DNA of 64,000 bases from Woeseia sp034521225 (GCA_034521225.1 JAXHMR010000027.1:62001-126000), one strand, 5' to 3'. Numbered from the stretch's first letter, positions 35,321 to 44,292 are shown. Program-made: numbers and translations. The notes: generated by a model not told the origin, from the sequence alone.

Positions 35321-36046
35321 CTAGAAAGCGTATTCGATCGAAAGCGCCGTATAAGTGTCCGTGCTCTCCGTGGCCACCGGCACCTCACTGTTGTTCTTGA
35401 TCGTGTAGGACGCCACCAACGCCAGGTTACCGACCAACGACGCCGTGATGGCGGATACCGACTCTATATAGGTATTGACGTCACCGGACTCGACCGTCAG
35501 GTCCTGCGAAAACGAGGCCGTTTCGGTAATGATCCAGCGATAGTTGATGCCGCCGCGGGCAATGAGGTCGTTTTCAGTCGTCCCGTCGCGCAACTCCGAC
35601 TGCCGGGCACCGACACCGATGTCCGCGCTCAGCTGGTGCGACATCGTGTCGAGCAGCCGGCGTCCATAGCCGACGGTCTGGGAAAACTGCTGGTCGTAGG
35701 CACTGAACAGGTCCTTGCGCCAAACCATGCGGCCATAGAGGAAATTATCCTCGGAGAAGCTGTATTCCGATTTGAATCCCAGCTTGTAGGCCTCGGCAGT
35801 GGTTTGCTCGCTTTCCTGTGCGTTGATGGCTGATGCATCAGCGAGGTACTCCCACTTGCCCGACGTGTAGCCTAGTTCAAACTTTGTATTCAGGCTGGAG
35901 CTTTCGGAGTTGCCGCTCGTCGCAAGATAGCCGAGCGCGGCCTTGCCGGCCCACGGTCCGTCTACCGCTGCCACTTCTTCCTGGGCCTGGAGCGGAGCAA
36001 ACGCCGTCAGGCACGCGGTCACGACGAGCAACAAACGCAATTTCAT
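35321..36046 (-). CDS. DUF481-family outer-membrane beta-barrel protein
   Basis: This is a 241-residue protein with a signal peptide (MKLRLLLVVTACLTAFAPLQAQ) followed by alternating amphipathic strands typical of a barrel. Examples are GKAALGYLATSGNSESSSLNTKFELGYTSGKWEY, YKLGFKSEYSF and FSQTVGYGRRLL. It ends with an aromatic residue (SIEYAF), the usual signal for BAM-mediated insertion. It belongs to DUF481 (YdiY-like, 'salt-induced outer membrane protein'). The AGGAG Shine-Dalgarno 9 bases upstream fixes the start. Substrate or function is unknown. Confidence 0.9.
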   Translation of the reverse strand: MKLRLLLVVTACLTAFAPLQAQEEVAAVDGPWAGKAALGYLATSGNSESSSLNTKFELGYTSGKWEYLADASAINAQESEQTTAEAYKLGFKSEYSFSEDNFLYGRMVWRKDLFSAYDQQFSQTVGYGRRLLDTMSHQLSADIGVGARQSELRDGTTENDLIARGGINYRWIITETASFSQDLTVESGDVNTYIESVSAITASLVGNLALVASYTIKNNSEVPVATESTDTYTALSIEYAF

Positions 36047-36220
36047 ACAATGACTCCTGGATGCATCGATGGGGGTCGCGGCTGCACTATCGGCTCTCTG
36101 GCCGCTGAACTGACCGGCTACCGCGGGGGCCGCGAGTATACGCACCTGGCGCGCCCGTCGCGACTCGGTGCAACATGCTGTTACATTTATGTAGCTCTTG
36201 ACTGCGATATACTGGCTGGT

Positions 36221-36865
36221 ATGACGAGTCGCCGCCTGTCACCGATCGACCGATTCCTGTCCGGGATCGACAACGCACTGCGCACCGTTGCCGGAGCGTC
36301 CGCTGGCGGCGCCCGACCGAATCCCGCCACCGATATCGCCGATACAGAACTGGATGCCAGCGAACGCCGTCACGCTGCCGGCCTCATGCGGGTCAATCAT
36401 GCAGGTGAAGTGGCGGCGCAGGCGCTGTACCAGGGTCATGCTGCGGTGGCGCGTGATCCGGACATCGCCAGCCACTTGCGTCAGGCGGCTCGCGAAGAAC
36501 GCGATCATCTGCTCTGGTGCGAAGCGCGGCTCGCGGAGCTTGATGGCGGTACCAGCCGGCTCGCTCCGCTCTGGTTCAGCGGCGCATGGTTCATCGGTGC
36601 TGCCAGCGGCATACTCGGCGACAGGTGGGCGCTGGGCTTTGTTGAGGAGACGGAGCGCCAGGTCGCCCGCCACCTTGAAGATCACCTCGGCAGGCTGCCC
36701 GCGACAGACCATCGCAGCCGGGCCATACTCTCTCGCATGCGCGACGAGGAAATCGAGCACGGCGCGGCGGCCGGCCGGAAGGGCGCCGCAAAACTGCCTT
36801 TTCCGGTGCAACGCCTGATGCAGGCCAGCGCGGCGGTCATGACACGCACGGCTTACTGGCTGTAA
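36221..36865 (+). CDS. coq7: Ubiquinone biosynthesis hydroxylase Coq7
   Basis: Coq7 is a di-iron, membrane-associated hydroxylase that performs the last ring hydroxylation of ubiquinone synthesis, in place of UbiF in many proteobacteria. The 214-residue frame starts MTSRRLSPIDRFLSGIDNALR. The di-iron ligands lie in MRVNHAGEVAAQALYQGH (Glu), AREERDHLLWCE (ExxH), EETERQVARHLEDHL and MRDEEIEHGAAA (ExxH). The start at 36221 gives family length; the upstream extension is not conserved. Stands alone, divergent from the DUF481 gene. Confidence 0.95.
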   Translation: MTSRRLSPIDRFLSGIDNALRTVAGASAGGARPNPATDIADTELDASERRHAAGLMRVNHAGEVAAQALYQGHAAVARDPDIASHLRQAAREERDHLLWCEARLAELDGGTSRLAPLWFSGAWFIGAASGILGDRWALGFVEETERQVARHLEDHLGRLPATDHRSRAILSRMRDEEIEHGAAAGRKGAAKLPFPVQRLMQASAAVMTRTAYWL

Positions 36866-37002
36866 TGCCGCTGGTTTACCAGCTGCCGAATGAATATACT
36901 TTTACCTGTACACATAATTTTAATAAGAATTACGCACTTAGCTTGCTCTTGAACGCCCGCTGTATTACAAGTACGGGCGCAGTGCCGTCGAGGATCTAAC
37001 CA

Positions 37003-37653
37003 ATGCAGACAACCGCAAAGACTTTGAGTGACGTACCGGCCATCAACCGGTTCCTGAGCTATTGCCGGGTACGCACCGTTCCGTCGAAAACAGTCATGAT
37101 TCACGCTGGCGACCTGCCGGACGTTCTTTATTACATTGTCGACGGCTCCGTGGAAGTCATGATCGAGGACGAAGACGGCAACGAAATGGTCCTCGCCTAC
37201 CTGAATAAGGGCCAGTTTTTCGGCGAGATGGGGCTTTTCTACGAACAGCCGACACGCAGCGCCTGGGTACGCACGCGCACCGAATCCGAAATCGCCGAAA
37301 TGACGTATCCGCGTTTTCGGCAAATCGCGAGCGAGAGCCCGGGACTGGTCTTCGAACTCGCCACCCAGCTCGCGACCCGCCTCGACCGGACCAACCGCAA
37401 ACTCGGGGACCTTGCGTTCGTCGATGTAACCGGTCGCGTCGCGCACGCGATCATGGACCTGTGTAATGAGCCCGATGCGATGACACACCCGGACGGCATG
37501 CAGATCAAGGTCAGCCGCCAGGAGCTGAGCCGTCTCGTCGGTTGCTCACGCGAGATGGCGGGACGCGTACTCAAGGTACTGGAAGAACAAGGACTGGTAA
37601 CCGCCAGCGGCAAGACGATCGTCGTCTACGGCGCACGACCGAATCGCGGTTGA
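37003..37653 (+). CDS. crp: CRP/Vfr-family cyclic-AMP-type transcription regulator
   Basis: This is a 216-residue regulator with an N-terminal cyclic-nucleotide-binding beta-roll. The phosphate-binding cassette FFGEMGLFYEQPTRSAWVRT retains the Gly-Glu and Arg residues that contact cAMP in CRP. The dimer helix (ATQLATRLDRTNRKLGDLAFVDVTGRVAHAIMDL) and the C-terminal helix-turn-helix SRQELSRLVGCSREMAGRVLKVLEEQGLV closely match CRP and Vfr. It probably activates or represses many genes in response to cAMP. It converges with rpe across an inverted-repeat element that begins 10 bases after its stop. Confidence 0.93.
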   Translation: MQTTAKTLSDVPAINRFLSYCRVRTVPSKTVMIHAGDLPDVLYYIVDGSVEVMIEDEDGNEMVLAYLNKGQFFGEMGLFYEQPTRSAWVRTRTESEIAEMTYPRFRQIASESPGLVFELATQLATRLDRTNRKLGDLAFVDVTGRVAHAIMDLCNEPDAMTHPDGMQIKVSRQELSRLVGCSREMAGRVLKVLEEQGLVTASGKTIVVYGARPNRG

Positions 37654-37662
37654 ATCCAGGCC

Positions 37663-37824
37663 AGGAGTCTGCGCGGTAGAAGCCGAACGGGCTACGGCTG
37701 CCACCGTCGGCCCGGCTTGCCGATCCTCCTCGTCACATAGTCACCACTATGCTCCTCGGACGATCGGACAACCGGACTCGAAGTGCGAAACCCCGCCTCG
37801 TCCGTTTCTACCGCGCAGACTCCT
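37663..37824. repeat. Inverted-repeat element (family III) between crp and rpe
   Basis: The element has 19-bp terminal inverted repeats, AGGAGTCTGCGCGGTAGAA and TTCTACCGCGCAGACTCCT. Further imperfect pairing runs inward to a central CATAGT-CACC-ACTATG hairpin flanked by GATCCTCCTCG-like and CGGACGATC-like arms. It fills the convergent intergenic space exactly: it starts 10 bases after the crp stop and its last two bases overlap the rpe stop codon. A related 21-base segment recurs at about 42901-42921. Confidence 0.88.
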
Positions 37825-38491
37825 ACGTTGCTTTCGCGATCTCCTCTCGCATCGCCGTTATTGTCCGGGCGTAATCGTCGCTGCCGAAAATGGCGGATCC
37901 CGCGACGAATGTGTCGGCGCCCGCTGTCGCTATTTCGCCGATATTACCTGTCTTGACCCCGCCGTCGACTTCCAGCCGAATATCATTGCCGCTGGCATTG
38001 ATGATATCGCGCGCACGCCGCAGCTTGTCGAGCGACGATGGTATGAACGACTGTCCGCCAAAACCCGGGTTGACGGACATGATCAGGACCATGTCAAGAT
38101 CATCGATGACATGATCGAGCCAGGTCAGCGGGGTCGCCGGGTTGAAAACGAGTCCCGCCTTGCAGCCATGGTCACGGATAAGCGCCAGTGACCGGTGCAC
38201 ATGGCTGCTCGCTTCCGGATGGAAAGTAATAAAGTTCGCGCCCGCCTTGGCAAAGTCCGGAATGATCCGGTCCACCGGCTGCACCATCAGGTGCACGTCG
38301 ATCGGTGCTGTGATGCCGTGATTCCGCAGTGCCTCGCAAACCAGCGGCCCGATCGTCAGGTTGGGCACAAAATGATTGTCCATGACGTCGAAATGTACGA
38401 TGTCGGCACCGGCGGACAGCACCGCATTGACCTCTTCGCCCAGACGCGCGAAATCTGCCGAGAGTATGGACGGGGCGATTCTGTATTCCAC
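37823..38491 (-). CDS. rpe: Ribulose-phosphate 3-epimerase
   Basis: Rpe interconverts ribulose 5-phosphate and xylulose 5-phosphate. The 222-residue TIM-barrel starts at GTG (VEYRIAPSILSADFARLGEEV) with AGAGGA 8 bases upstream. Metal and catalytic motifs are HFDVMDNHFVPNLTIGP, DVHLMVQPVDR, FHPEASSHVHR, VNPGFGGQSFIPS and the conserved Asp in EVDGGVKTGNI. The stop codon overlaps the end of a palindromic element. With rpiA it supplies two steps of the pentose phosphate pathway in this window. Confidence 0.96.
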   Translation of the reverse strand: MEYRIAPSILSADFARLGEEVNAVLSAGADIVHFDVMDNHFVPNLTIGPLVCEALRNHGITAPIDVHLMVQPVDRIIPDFAKAGANFITFHPEASSHVHRSLALIRDHGCKAGLVFNPATPLTWLDHVIDDLDMVLIMSVNPGFGGQSFIPSSLDKLRRARDIINASGNDIRLEVDGGVKTGNIGEIATAGADTFVAGSAIFGSDDYARTITAMREEIAKAT

Positions 38492-38577
38492 TTCAGTTCC
38501 TCTGACTGTGCCAGCCCGGACTGTAACCAAAGGCCGGGATCATTTCATCGTCGCATGCACCGTGGCGACTGGCCGCA

Positions 38578-39378
38578 CTACCGGATCGACCGGCGTACCT
38601 TCAGCATTTCATAGGCGCCGCGGATGTCACGCGTCCGCTTTTGCGCATCCGCAAGTGCCGATGCCTCCGGATTGCTCGAAGCCAGCTTGTCCGGGTGGTT
38701 GCGATTCATCAGGCGCCGGTAAGCCTGCTTGATTTCATCGTTGGTTGCGGACTGGGCAAGACCCAGTGTTGCATATGCCTCCTCGACTCGACGCGCATCG
38801 ATAGCGCCCTCCGGCGACGAGCGAAAACTATGCTGGGCGCGCAACATGGCCTCGAGCTGTGCCAGGTCGACACGGCTGACACCGAGTTCGCGGCAGATGC
38901 TCCAGAGCAGCGCACGCTCGCTTTGCCTGAGTCGCCCCTTCGACAGCGAAACCTCCATCAACAACTGCACGAAAAGCTGGCGCAATCTGGAATTCCGGGC
39001 CAAGTCCCGTTTCAGCCTGGCAATGGTCTCGTGTAACGGGAAGGCCGGCTCCTTGCCGCTCTGGAACCAGTCGATGGCATGTCGCACCTGTGCCGGGCCC
39101 AGCCCGAGGCGGTGCATCATGGTTCGCGCCGCGCGAATTTCATCCTCGCTGACACGCCCGTCCGCCTTGGCAAGACAACCCATGGTCTGGAACAACGGCC
39201 GCGTGAAATGCTCCGGCAAGCGTTCTTGCCGCAAGTCGCGGTCTTTCTGACCCCGCGAATAATACTTCGCATAGCCGCGGTCGAACTGGTGGCCGAGCAA
39301 CAGGCCGGCAAGGACCAGCCACGGGCGGCCGGTCGCGAGGCCGGCGATGGCGCCAACGACCTTGCCCCAGTACGGCAT
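38578..39378 (-). CDS. djlA: Membrane-anchored DnaJ-like co-chaperone DjlA
   Basis: DjlA is a type III inner-membrane DnaJ protein that stimulates DnaK and influences envelope stress signalling. The 266-residue frame shows the N-terminal membrane segment (WGKVVGAIAGLATGRPWLVLAGLLLGHQFDRG, glycine-rich as in E. coli). A central TerB-like helical domain follows (FQTMGCLAKADGRVSEDEIRAARTMM). The C-terminal J domain has the HPD motif in RRLMNRNHPDKLASSNPE. It is downstream of nothing obvious and read toward rpe. Confidence 0.93.
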   Translation of the reverse strand: MPYWGKVVGAIAGLATGRPWLVLAGLLLGHQFDRGYAKYYSRGQKDRDLRQERLPEHFTRPLFQTMGCLAKADGRVSEDEIRAARTMMHRLGLGPAQVRHAIDWFQSGKEPAFPLHETIARLKRDLARNSRLRQLFVQLLMEVSLSKGRLRQSERALLWSICRELGVSRVDLAQLEAMLRAQHSFRSSPEGAIDARRVEEAYATLGLAQSATNDEIKQAYRRLMNRNHPDKLASSNPEASALADAQKRTRDIRGAYEMLKVRRSIR

Positions 39379-39530
39379 TCAGCCAGTCCCGATCGGTCTC
39401 TTGTGCATGCGGCAATGCTAACGTCCCCGCGACGCTATGCCTATCGTCTTCTGGCAAGCCGCACCTTGCGGGCTTCCGGCGGACGCGCGATCATGCGTCG
39501 TTTGCGAAAGCTTCAGTCAGCCCACCTATC

Positions 39531-40436
39531 ATGAATCCACCAATGTTCGAGTCGTCCGTCCCGTCGCTACCTCTCCTCGCGCGCGGCAAGGTGCGTGACA
39601 TATACGAAGTCGACGACGAACATCTGCTGATCGTTACCACCGACCGCCTGTCCGCCTACGACGTCATCCTCCCGGACCCGGTGCCGGATAAGGGCCGTGT
39701 ACTTACCCGCCTGTCGAATTTCTGGTTTGGCAAGGTGGCGGACCTGGTTCCGAACCACCTGAGTGACCTGGCGCTGGACGATGTCGTCCGTGACGCGGCC
39801 GAGCGCAGACCGCTCGAGGGCCGTGCCATTGTTGTGCGGCGGCTGCAACCGCTGCCGATTGAAGCCGTCGTGCGAGGCTACCTGATTGGCTCGGGCTGGC
39901 GCGACTATCAGCAATCCGGGGCGGTCTGCGGTATCGCGCTGCCACCGGACCTGCCTCAAGCAGCCAAACTTCCTGAACCGCTTTTTACGCCCGCAACCAA
40001 GGCAGCCGCCGGGGATCATGACGAGAACATCGACTTTGCAACGACCTGCGAGCTTGTCGGCAAAGCACTCGCAACCCGTGTCCGCGACGCGTCAATTCGC
40101 ATCTTTGAGCGGGCGAGAGACTTCGCTGCAGCACGTGGCATCATTGTCGCCGACACAAAATTCGAATTCGGCCTCGATGCATTTGGCAAGCTTTACATTA
40201 TTGATGAAATGCTGACACCGGATTCATCGCGATTCTGGCCAAGCGACAAGTACACGACCGGCATCAGCCCACCGAGTTTCGACAAGCAATTCGTGCGTGA
40301 CTATCTCGATACACTGGAATGGGACCGTACTGCACCGGGACCGTCGCTGCCGGAGGATGTGCTGCTGCAAACCGCTGGAAAATACCGCGAAGCATTGCGC
40401 CTGCTGACCGGCGAAACGCTGCCGAAGGTTGCGTGA
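39531..40436 (+). CDS. purC: Phosphoribosylaminoimidazole-succinocarboxamide synthase
   Basis: PurC joins aspartate to CAIR in step 7 of purine synthesis. The 301-residue frame is the long (fungal-like) SAICAR synthetase form. Motifs are LLARGKVRDIYEVDDEHLLIVTTDRLSAYDVILPDPVPDKG, EAVVRGYLIGSGWRDYQ, FTPATKAAAGDHDENI, IIVADTKFEFGLD and IDEMLTPDSSRFWPSDKY. ATG 39531 is used; an internal ATG at 39543 is an equally plausible start. The gene is intact, and purE/purK are 5 kb away. Confidence 0.96.
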   Translation: MNPPMFESSVPSLPLLARGKVRDIYEVDDEHLLIVTTDRLSAYDVILPDPVPDKGRVLTRLSNFWFGKVADLVPNHLSDLALDDVVRDAAERRPLEGRAIVVRRLQPLPIEAVVRGYLIGSGWRDYQQSGAVCGIALPPDLPQAAKLPEPLFTPATKAAAGDHDENIDFATTCELVGKALATRVRDASIRIFERARDFAAARGIIVADTKFEFGLDAFGKLYIIDEMLTPDSSRFWPSDKYTTGISPPSFDKQFVRDYLDTLEWDRTAPGPSLPEDVLLQTAGKYREALRLLTGETLPKVA

Positions 40437-40448
40437 CGAGCGCAGCTG

Positions 40449-41261
40449 TTATTGCAGGCCTGACGTACGAGCGCTCCATGCATTGATGATCCTGCTCAAT
40501 TCCTGAAGGCCGTCCGTCAACGCAGCCGGGCCCGGCTGCAATATCAGCGCGGACTTTACCTCGTGCAGCTCGCCGTCGCGAACCGCCGGAATATCCTGCC
40601 AGCCCGGTCGGGCGGCGACGCGCTCCGCACGAAATTTCTTGCCGCACCACGAACCCATGATGATATCGGGTTGCCGCGCGATGACCTCTTCCGGACGCGC
40701 AATGATCCGCTTCTTGCCAAGAGGCTCGGCGGCGAGCTCCGGAAAGCAGTCGTCACCGCCCGCGATAGCGATCAACTCGGACACCCAGCGAATGCCGCTG
40801 ATTTGTGGGTCGTCCCATTCCTCGAAGTAGATGCGTGGGCGTGCTGGCAATGCTGACGCACGTTTACGAACTTCCTCGACCCCCCGACGCAGGATGGTGA
40901 TCAGCGACCATGCCTTGTCCTGGTGGCCGATCATCCCGCCAAGCATGCCAATCATCGTAAATATCTCTTCGACGGAGCGGTGATTGAAAACGTGTACCGG
41001 GATGCCGGCTCGCACCAATTCCGCCGCGATGTCAGCCTGCAGGTCCGAAAATCCGAGTACCAGGTCGGGCTCGAGTGCAAGAATCCGTTCGATCCGCGCG
41101 CTGGTGAATGCCGAGACCCTGGGCTTTTCCTTACGGGCACGGGGCGGGCGTACAGTGAAGCCCGAGATACCGACAATTCGCCAGTCCTCTCCCATGGCAT
41201 AAAGCGTCTCGGTGGTCTCTTCGGTCAGGCAAACGATCCGTTCCGGGTAGCGGGTGGCCAT
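40449..41261 (-). CDS. BtuF-like cobalamin/metal-chelate-binding protein without a signal peptide
   Basis: This is a 270-residue member of the periplasmic-binding-protein family that includes BtuF (vitamin B12) and siderophore binders. Family segments include RIVCLTEETTETLYAMGEDWRIVGIS, RIERILALEPDLVLGFSDLQADIAAELVRAGIPVHVFN and EEWDDPQISGIRWVSELIAIAGGDDCFPE. MATRYPERIVCL at 41261 is the natural start and has no signal sequence. Upstream in-frame residues do not make one either. It may act in the cytoplasm or be exported differently. There are no adjacent ABC permease or ATPase genes, so the ligand is unproven. Confidence 0.85.
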   Translation of the reverse strand: MATRYPERIVCLTEETTETLYAMGEDWRIVGISGFTVRPPRARKEKPRVSAFTSARIERILALEPDLVLGFSDLQADIAAELVRAGIPVHVFNHRSVEEIFTMIGMLGGMIGHQDKAWSLITILRRGVEEVRKRASALPARPRIYFEEWDDPQISGIRWVSELIAIAGGDDCFPELAAEPLGKKRIIARPEEVIARQPDIIMGSWCGKKFRAERVAARPGWQDIPAVRDGELHEVKSALILQPGPAALTDGLQELSRIINAWSARTSGLQ

Positions 41262-41373
41262 ATGTGTGACAATTCCGTGCGGTAGTGACAAAACCGGTGA
41301 TGTGGCACAGTAACACGTTGCTGCTGCCTTACACTTTGCGCCGGCTGATGCATGCAGATGCCCAGGAGGCGAT

Positions 41374-42690
41374 TTGATTCGCGATCTCAACAACTCGATG
41401 GAAGACCTGATCTGGGGTACCTACCTCCAGAAAAGTGGCCGTGCGGGCCGCATGCTGGCCACTGTCCTGCGCTTCCTGTACGGGCTGTTTCGCGACATCC
41501 TTTACGGCCAGCTCACACTGCGTGCAATGAGCCTCGTTTACTCGACCCTGCTGTCGATCGTACCGCTCATTGCATTGAGCTTTTCGGTACTGAAGGGGTT
41601 CGGCCTCCACAAGCGCATGGAACCCTATCTGTACACGTGGATGGAACCGCTCGGCCCTCAGGGCGCGCAGATCACCACGCAGGTCATCGAGTTTGTCGAC
41701 AACGTCAAGGGCGGCCTGCTGGGCGGTGTCAGTCTCGCATTCTTCATCTACACCGCGATATCGATGGTGCAGAAGGTCGAGGAAAGTTTCAATTACGTCT
41801 GGTATGTCAGCAAGCCGCGCAGTTTTGCGCGGCGCTTCAGCGAATACATGATAGTGCTGCTGGTCGGCCCGGTTGTCATGGTCATCGCGCTCGGCATCCT
41901 TGCATCGATTAGCAATAATGAACTGGCCCAGGGCGTGCTCAGCAGCAGGGCACTGAGCCCGGTGGTCATCGTTATCGGCAAGCTCACGCCATATCTGATG
42001 GTCAGCGCGGTATTTACGTTTCTCTATATATTCATGCCCAATACGCGCGTGCGGTTTTACGCGGCGCTGGTCGGCGGTGTAATCGGCGGAATCCTGTGGT
42101 CGAGCATCGGCGCCCTGTTCACGAACTTCGTCGTATACGCATCCAGCCGGGAACTGATCTACTCGGGCTTCGCCGTCGCGATTACGGCACTGATCTGGCT
42201 CTACCTGAACTGGTTGGTACTGCTGATCGGCGCACAAATAGCTTTTTACGTCCAGAAGCCGGCCTACCTGCGCCGCGGCCGTCGAGAGCCCCAGCTGGCC
42301 AATGCGACCACCGAACGGCTGGCACTGAACCTGATGTATTGCGTCGGGGGCGCGTTTCGCGAAGCTGGCCATCACACCACCCTTCAGGAGATCAGCGAAG
42401 CTCTCAAGATACCGACGCTGACGATTGCGCCGGTGGCCAATAAACTGGAGCGCGCCGGAATGTTACTTACTACAGAACAGGAAACGCTGATTCCGGGCCG
42501 CGACCTGTCTCGAATCCGGCTGCAGGAGATTCTCGACGTTGTCCGCCAGGGCGGAGCCACCGGCTCCCACGAGCCGCCGTGCTGGACCAGCCCGGTCGAC
42601 GAACTCGGCGTCCGCATCGACACCGCGGTCGCCGACTGCGTCGAAGAGCAGACGCTGGCGGACCTGCTGGATGCGCAAAGTAACCCCTGA
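41374..42690 (+). CDS. YihY/BrkB-family inner-membrane protein with C-terminal winged-helix-like domain
   Basis: This is a 438-residue membrane protein. The YihY (BrkB, formerly 'RNase BN') domain has about six helices, with hallmark segments TLRAMSLVYSTLLSIVPLIALSFSVLKGFG, LGGVSLAFFIYTAISMVQKVEESFNYVW, VGPVVMVIALGILASI and ALIWLYLNWLVLLIGAQIAFYVQKP. Residues after about 310 (LALNLMYCVGGAFREAGHHTTLQEISEAL...) resemble a winged-helix fold. Start codon is TTG, taken because the family's N-terminal amphipathic helix begins there. Function is unknown. It ends 14 bases before palindromic element copy C. Confidence 0.9.
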   Translation: MIRDLNNSMEDLIWGTYLQKSGRAGRMLATVLRFLYGLFRDILYGQLTLRAMSLVYSTLLSIVPLIALSFSVLKGFGLHKRMEPYLYTWMEPLGPQGAQITTQVIEFVDNVKGGLLGGVSLAFFIYTAISMVQKVEESFNYVWYVSKPRSFARRFSEYMIVLLVGPVVMVIALGILASISNNELAQGVLSSRALSPVVIVIGKLTPYLMVSAVFTFLYIFMPNTRVRFYAALVGGVIGGILWSSIGALFTNFVVYASSRELIYSGFAVAITALIWLYLNWLVLLIGAQIAFYVQKPAYLRRGRREPQLANATTERLALNLMYCVGGAFREAGHHTTLQEISEALKIPTLTIAPVANKLERAGMLLTTEQETLIPGRDLSRIRLQEILDVVRQGGATGSHEPPCWTSPVDELGVRIDTAVADCVEEQTLADLLDAQSNP

Positions 42691-42704
42691 GGCACCACCA
42701 GCCT

Positions 42705-42889
42705 GGATTATTCATGAACGGCACGGGATCGGGCGGAGGTGTGCCCCGGGGAGGGCTTTTCAGGGCTGTGCCGGACTTCGGACGTCCGGCACAGAGCGTA
42801 CAGGGACGTATTCACCAGCGTCCCTGAAAAGCCCTCCCCGGGTGCGCCTGCCGCCTACCACCCAAAGCCAAACGTTCATCGAATAATCC
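42705..42889 (+). repeat. Palindromic intergenic element family I, copy C
   Basis: This 185-bp copy lies in the same orientation as B and D. The left terminal repeat GGATTATTCATGAACG is perfect. The right one has one inserted C (CGTTCATCGAATAATCC). The core outer stem and both inner hairpins are retained, with a TTCGGAC loop. It lies between the convergent yihY and pmbA genes. Confidence 0.9.
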
Positions 42890-42894
42890 GGCCA

Positions 42895-42951
42895 GGGTCC
42901 TGCGCCGTAGAAGCCGAACGGATGTAGGCTCGACGCGCCGGATCAGGACCC
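42895..42951. repeat. Hairpin at the pmbA stop, partial relative of family III
   Basis: GGGTCCTG at 42895-42902 pairs with CAGGACCC at 42944-42951. The second arm contains the pmbA stop codon. The left interior GCGCCGTAGAAGCCGAACGG closely matches the left interior of the crp-rpe element at 37671-37690. Confidence 0.65.
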
Positions 42952-44292
42952 GGCAATCGTCATATCGTCGACAAGCAGCGACCCGCAACGAATACCACCG
43001 CGCAGGTCAGTATCGTCACCAATCGCTGTTATGCGCGGATAAAGCTCACGCAGATTGCCGGCGATCGTAACCTCGTGCACCGGGTACGCGATGGCGCCAT
43101 TCTCGATCCAGAACCCGGACGCGCCACGCGAATAATCACCGGTCACCGCGTTCAGACCCTGGCCGATAAGTTCCTGCACCAGCAATCCGCGACCCATCGA
43201 TTTCATGAGCGAGGCGAGATCGCCCGCGTTGCCGGGGACTTCGAGATTATGCGCTCCGCCGGCATTGCCGGTAGTTTTCAGACCGAGCCGGCGCGCGGAA
43301 TAGGAGCTTAAAATATAGCCCTGAAGCACACCGTCAATGACAAGATCGCGATCCCGGGTTGCGACACCTTCCGCATCAAACGCAGCACTGGCAAGCGCGC
43401 CCGGTATATGCGGCCGCTCACGTATTTGCAGGAAGTCGGGGAAAATCTTCTCGCCAGCCGCGTCCAGCAGGAATGATGCGTGGCGATATTGCGCGCCGCC
43501 GGCAATAGCGCCTATCGCGTGACCGATGAAGCCGCGCGCCAGCTCCGGTACGAACAGGACGGGTGCTTTGGTCGTGCCGATCTTGCGCGAGCCGAGCCGC
43601 TCAACGGTACGCCGGGCGGCAGTGCGGCCGACTTCGCGTGCGTCCTCGAGCGCCTTCGGGTCGCGCGACGCTGTGTACCAGTAGTCGCGCTGCATGTCAT
43701 CGCTGTCTTCCTTGCCAACGACGACACAACTGATGCTGTGGCTTGTTTTCGGATAGCTGGCGAGAAAGCCGTGGGTGTTCGCATAAGCACGCGCACCGCT
43801 GCTTGACGAAACCGTGGCACCTTCGGAATTAATGATACGCGCATCGTATGCGCGCGCAGCGTCCTCGCAATCGATTGCAAGTCGCACTGCCGCGTCGGCG
43901 TCCAGCGCCCACTCATGTGCAAGCTCAAGATCGGGCGGGTCCTTGGCCATCAGCTCAGCATCGGCCAAACCCGCATGCTCGTCCGGCGCCGTGCTGCGCG
44001 CGAATGAACAGGCCTTGGCGACCGCTTCCCGCAGCGCGTCGGGGCTGAAGTCCGACGTGCTTGCGCTGCCCTTGCGCGAACCCTTGTAGACCGTAATGCC
44101 GACACCCCGGTCATTGCTGTACTCCAGATTTTCGACATCCCCGAGACGCGCCGTCGCGCTCAGCCCGACGTCGTGACTTGCTGCCGCCTCTGCCTGGTCC
44201 ACACCCTGCGCCCGGGCTTCGTCGATCAGCAATTTAACGACCTCCTCCAACTGGTGCTGGTCGGGCCTGACTTTCCTGATTGTGTCGCTCAT
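42943..44292 (-). CDS. pmbA: Metalloprotease PmbA (TldE)
   Basis: PmbA/TldE is the non-catalytic partner of TldD. The heterodimer degrades unfolded peptides and matures modified peptides such as microcin B17. The intact 449-residue frame starts MSDTIRKVRPDQHQLEEVVKLLIDEARAQG. Family segments include SNDRGVGITVYKGSRKGSASTSDFSPDAL, FLLDAAGEKIFPDFLQIRE, GYILSSYSARRLGLKTTGNAGGAHNLEV, GDYSRGASGFWIENG and YPVHEVTIAGNL. It lacks the HExxxH of TldD, as expected. It is divergent from darP as in E. coli. tldD is present about 6 kb away. Confidence 0.96.
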   Translation of the reverse strand: MSDTIRKVRPDQHQLEEVVKLLIDEARAQGVDQAEAAASHDVGLSATARLGDVENLEYSNDRGVGITVYKGSRKGSASTSDFSPDALREAVAKACSFARSTAPDEHAGLADAELMAKDPPDLELAHEWALDADAAVRLAIDCEDAARAYDARIINSEGATVSSSSGARAYANTHGFLASYPKTSHSISCVVVGKEDSDDMQRDYWYTASRDPKALEDAREVGRTAARRTVERLGSRKIGTTKAPVLFVPELARGFIGHAIGAIAGGAQYRHASFLLDAAGEKIFPDFLQIRERPHIPGALASAAFDAEGVATRDRDLVIDGVLQGYILSSYSARRLGLKTTGNAGGAHNLEVPGNAGDLASLMKSMGRGLLVQELIGQGLNAVTGDYSRGASGFWIENGAIAYPVHEVTIAGNLRELYPRITAIGDDTDLRGGIRCGSLLVDDMTIAGS

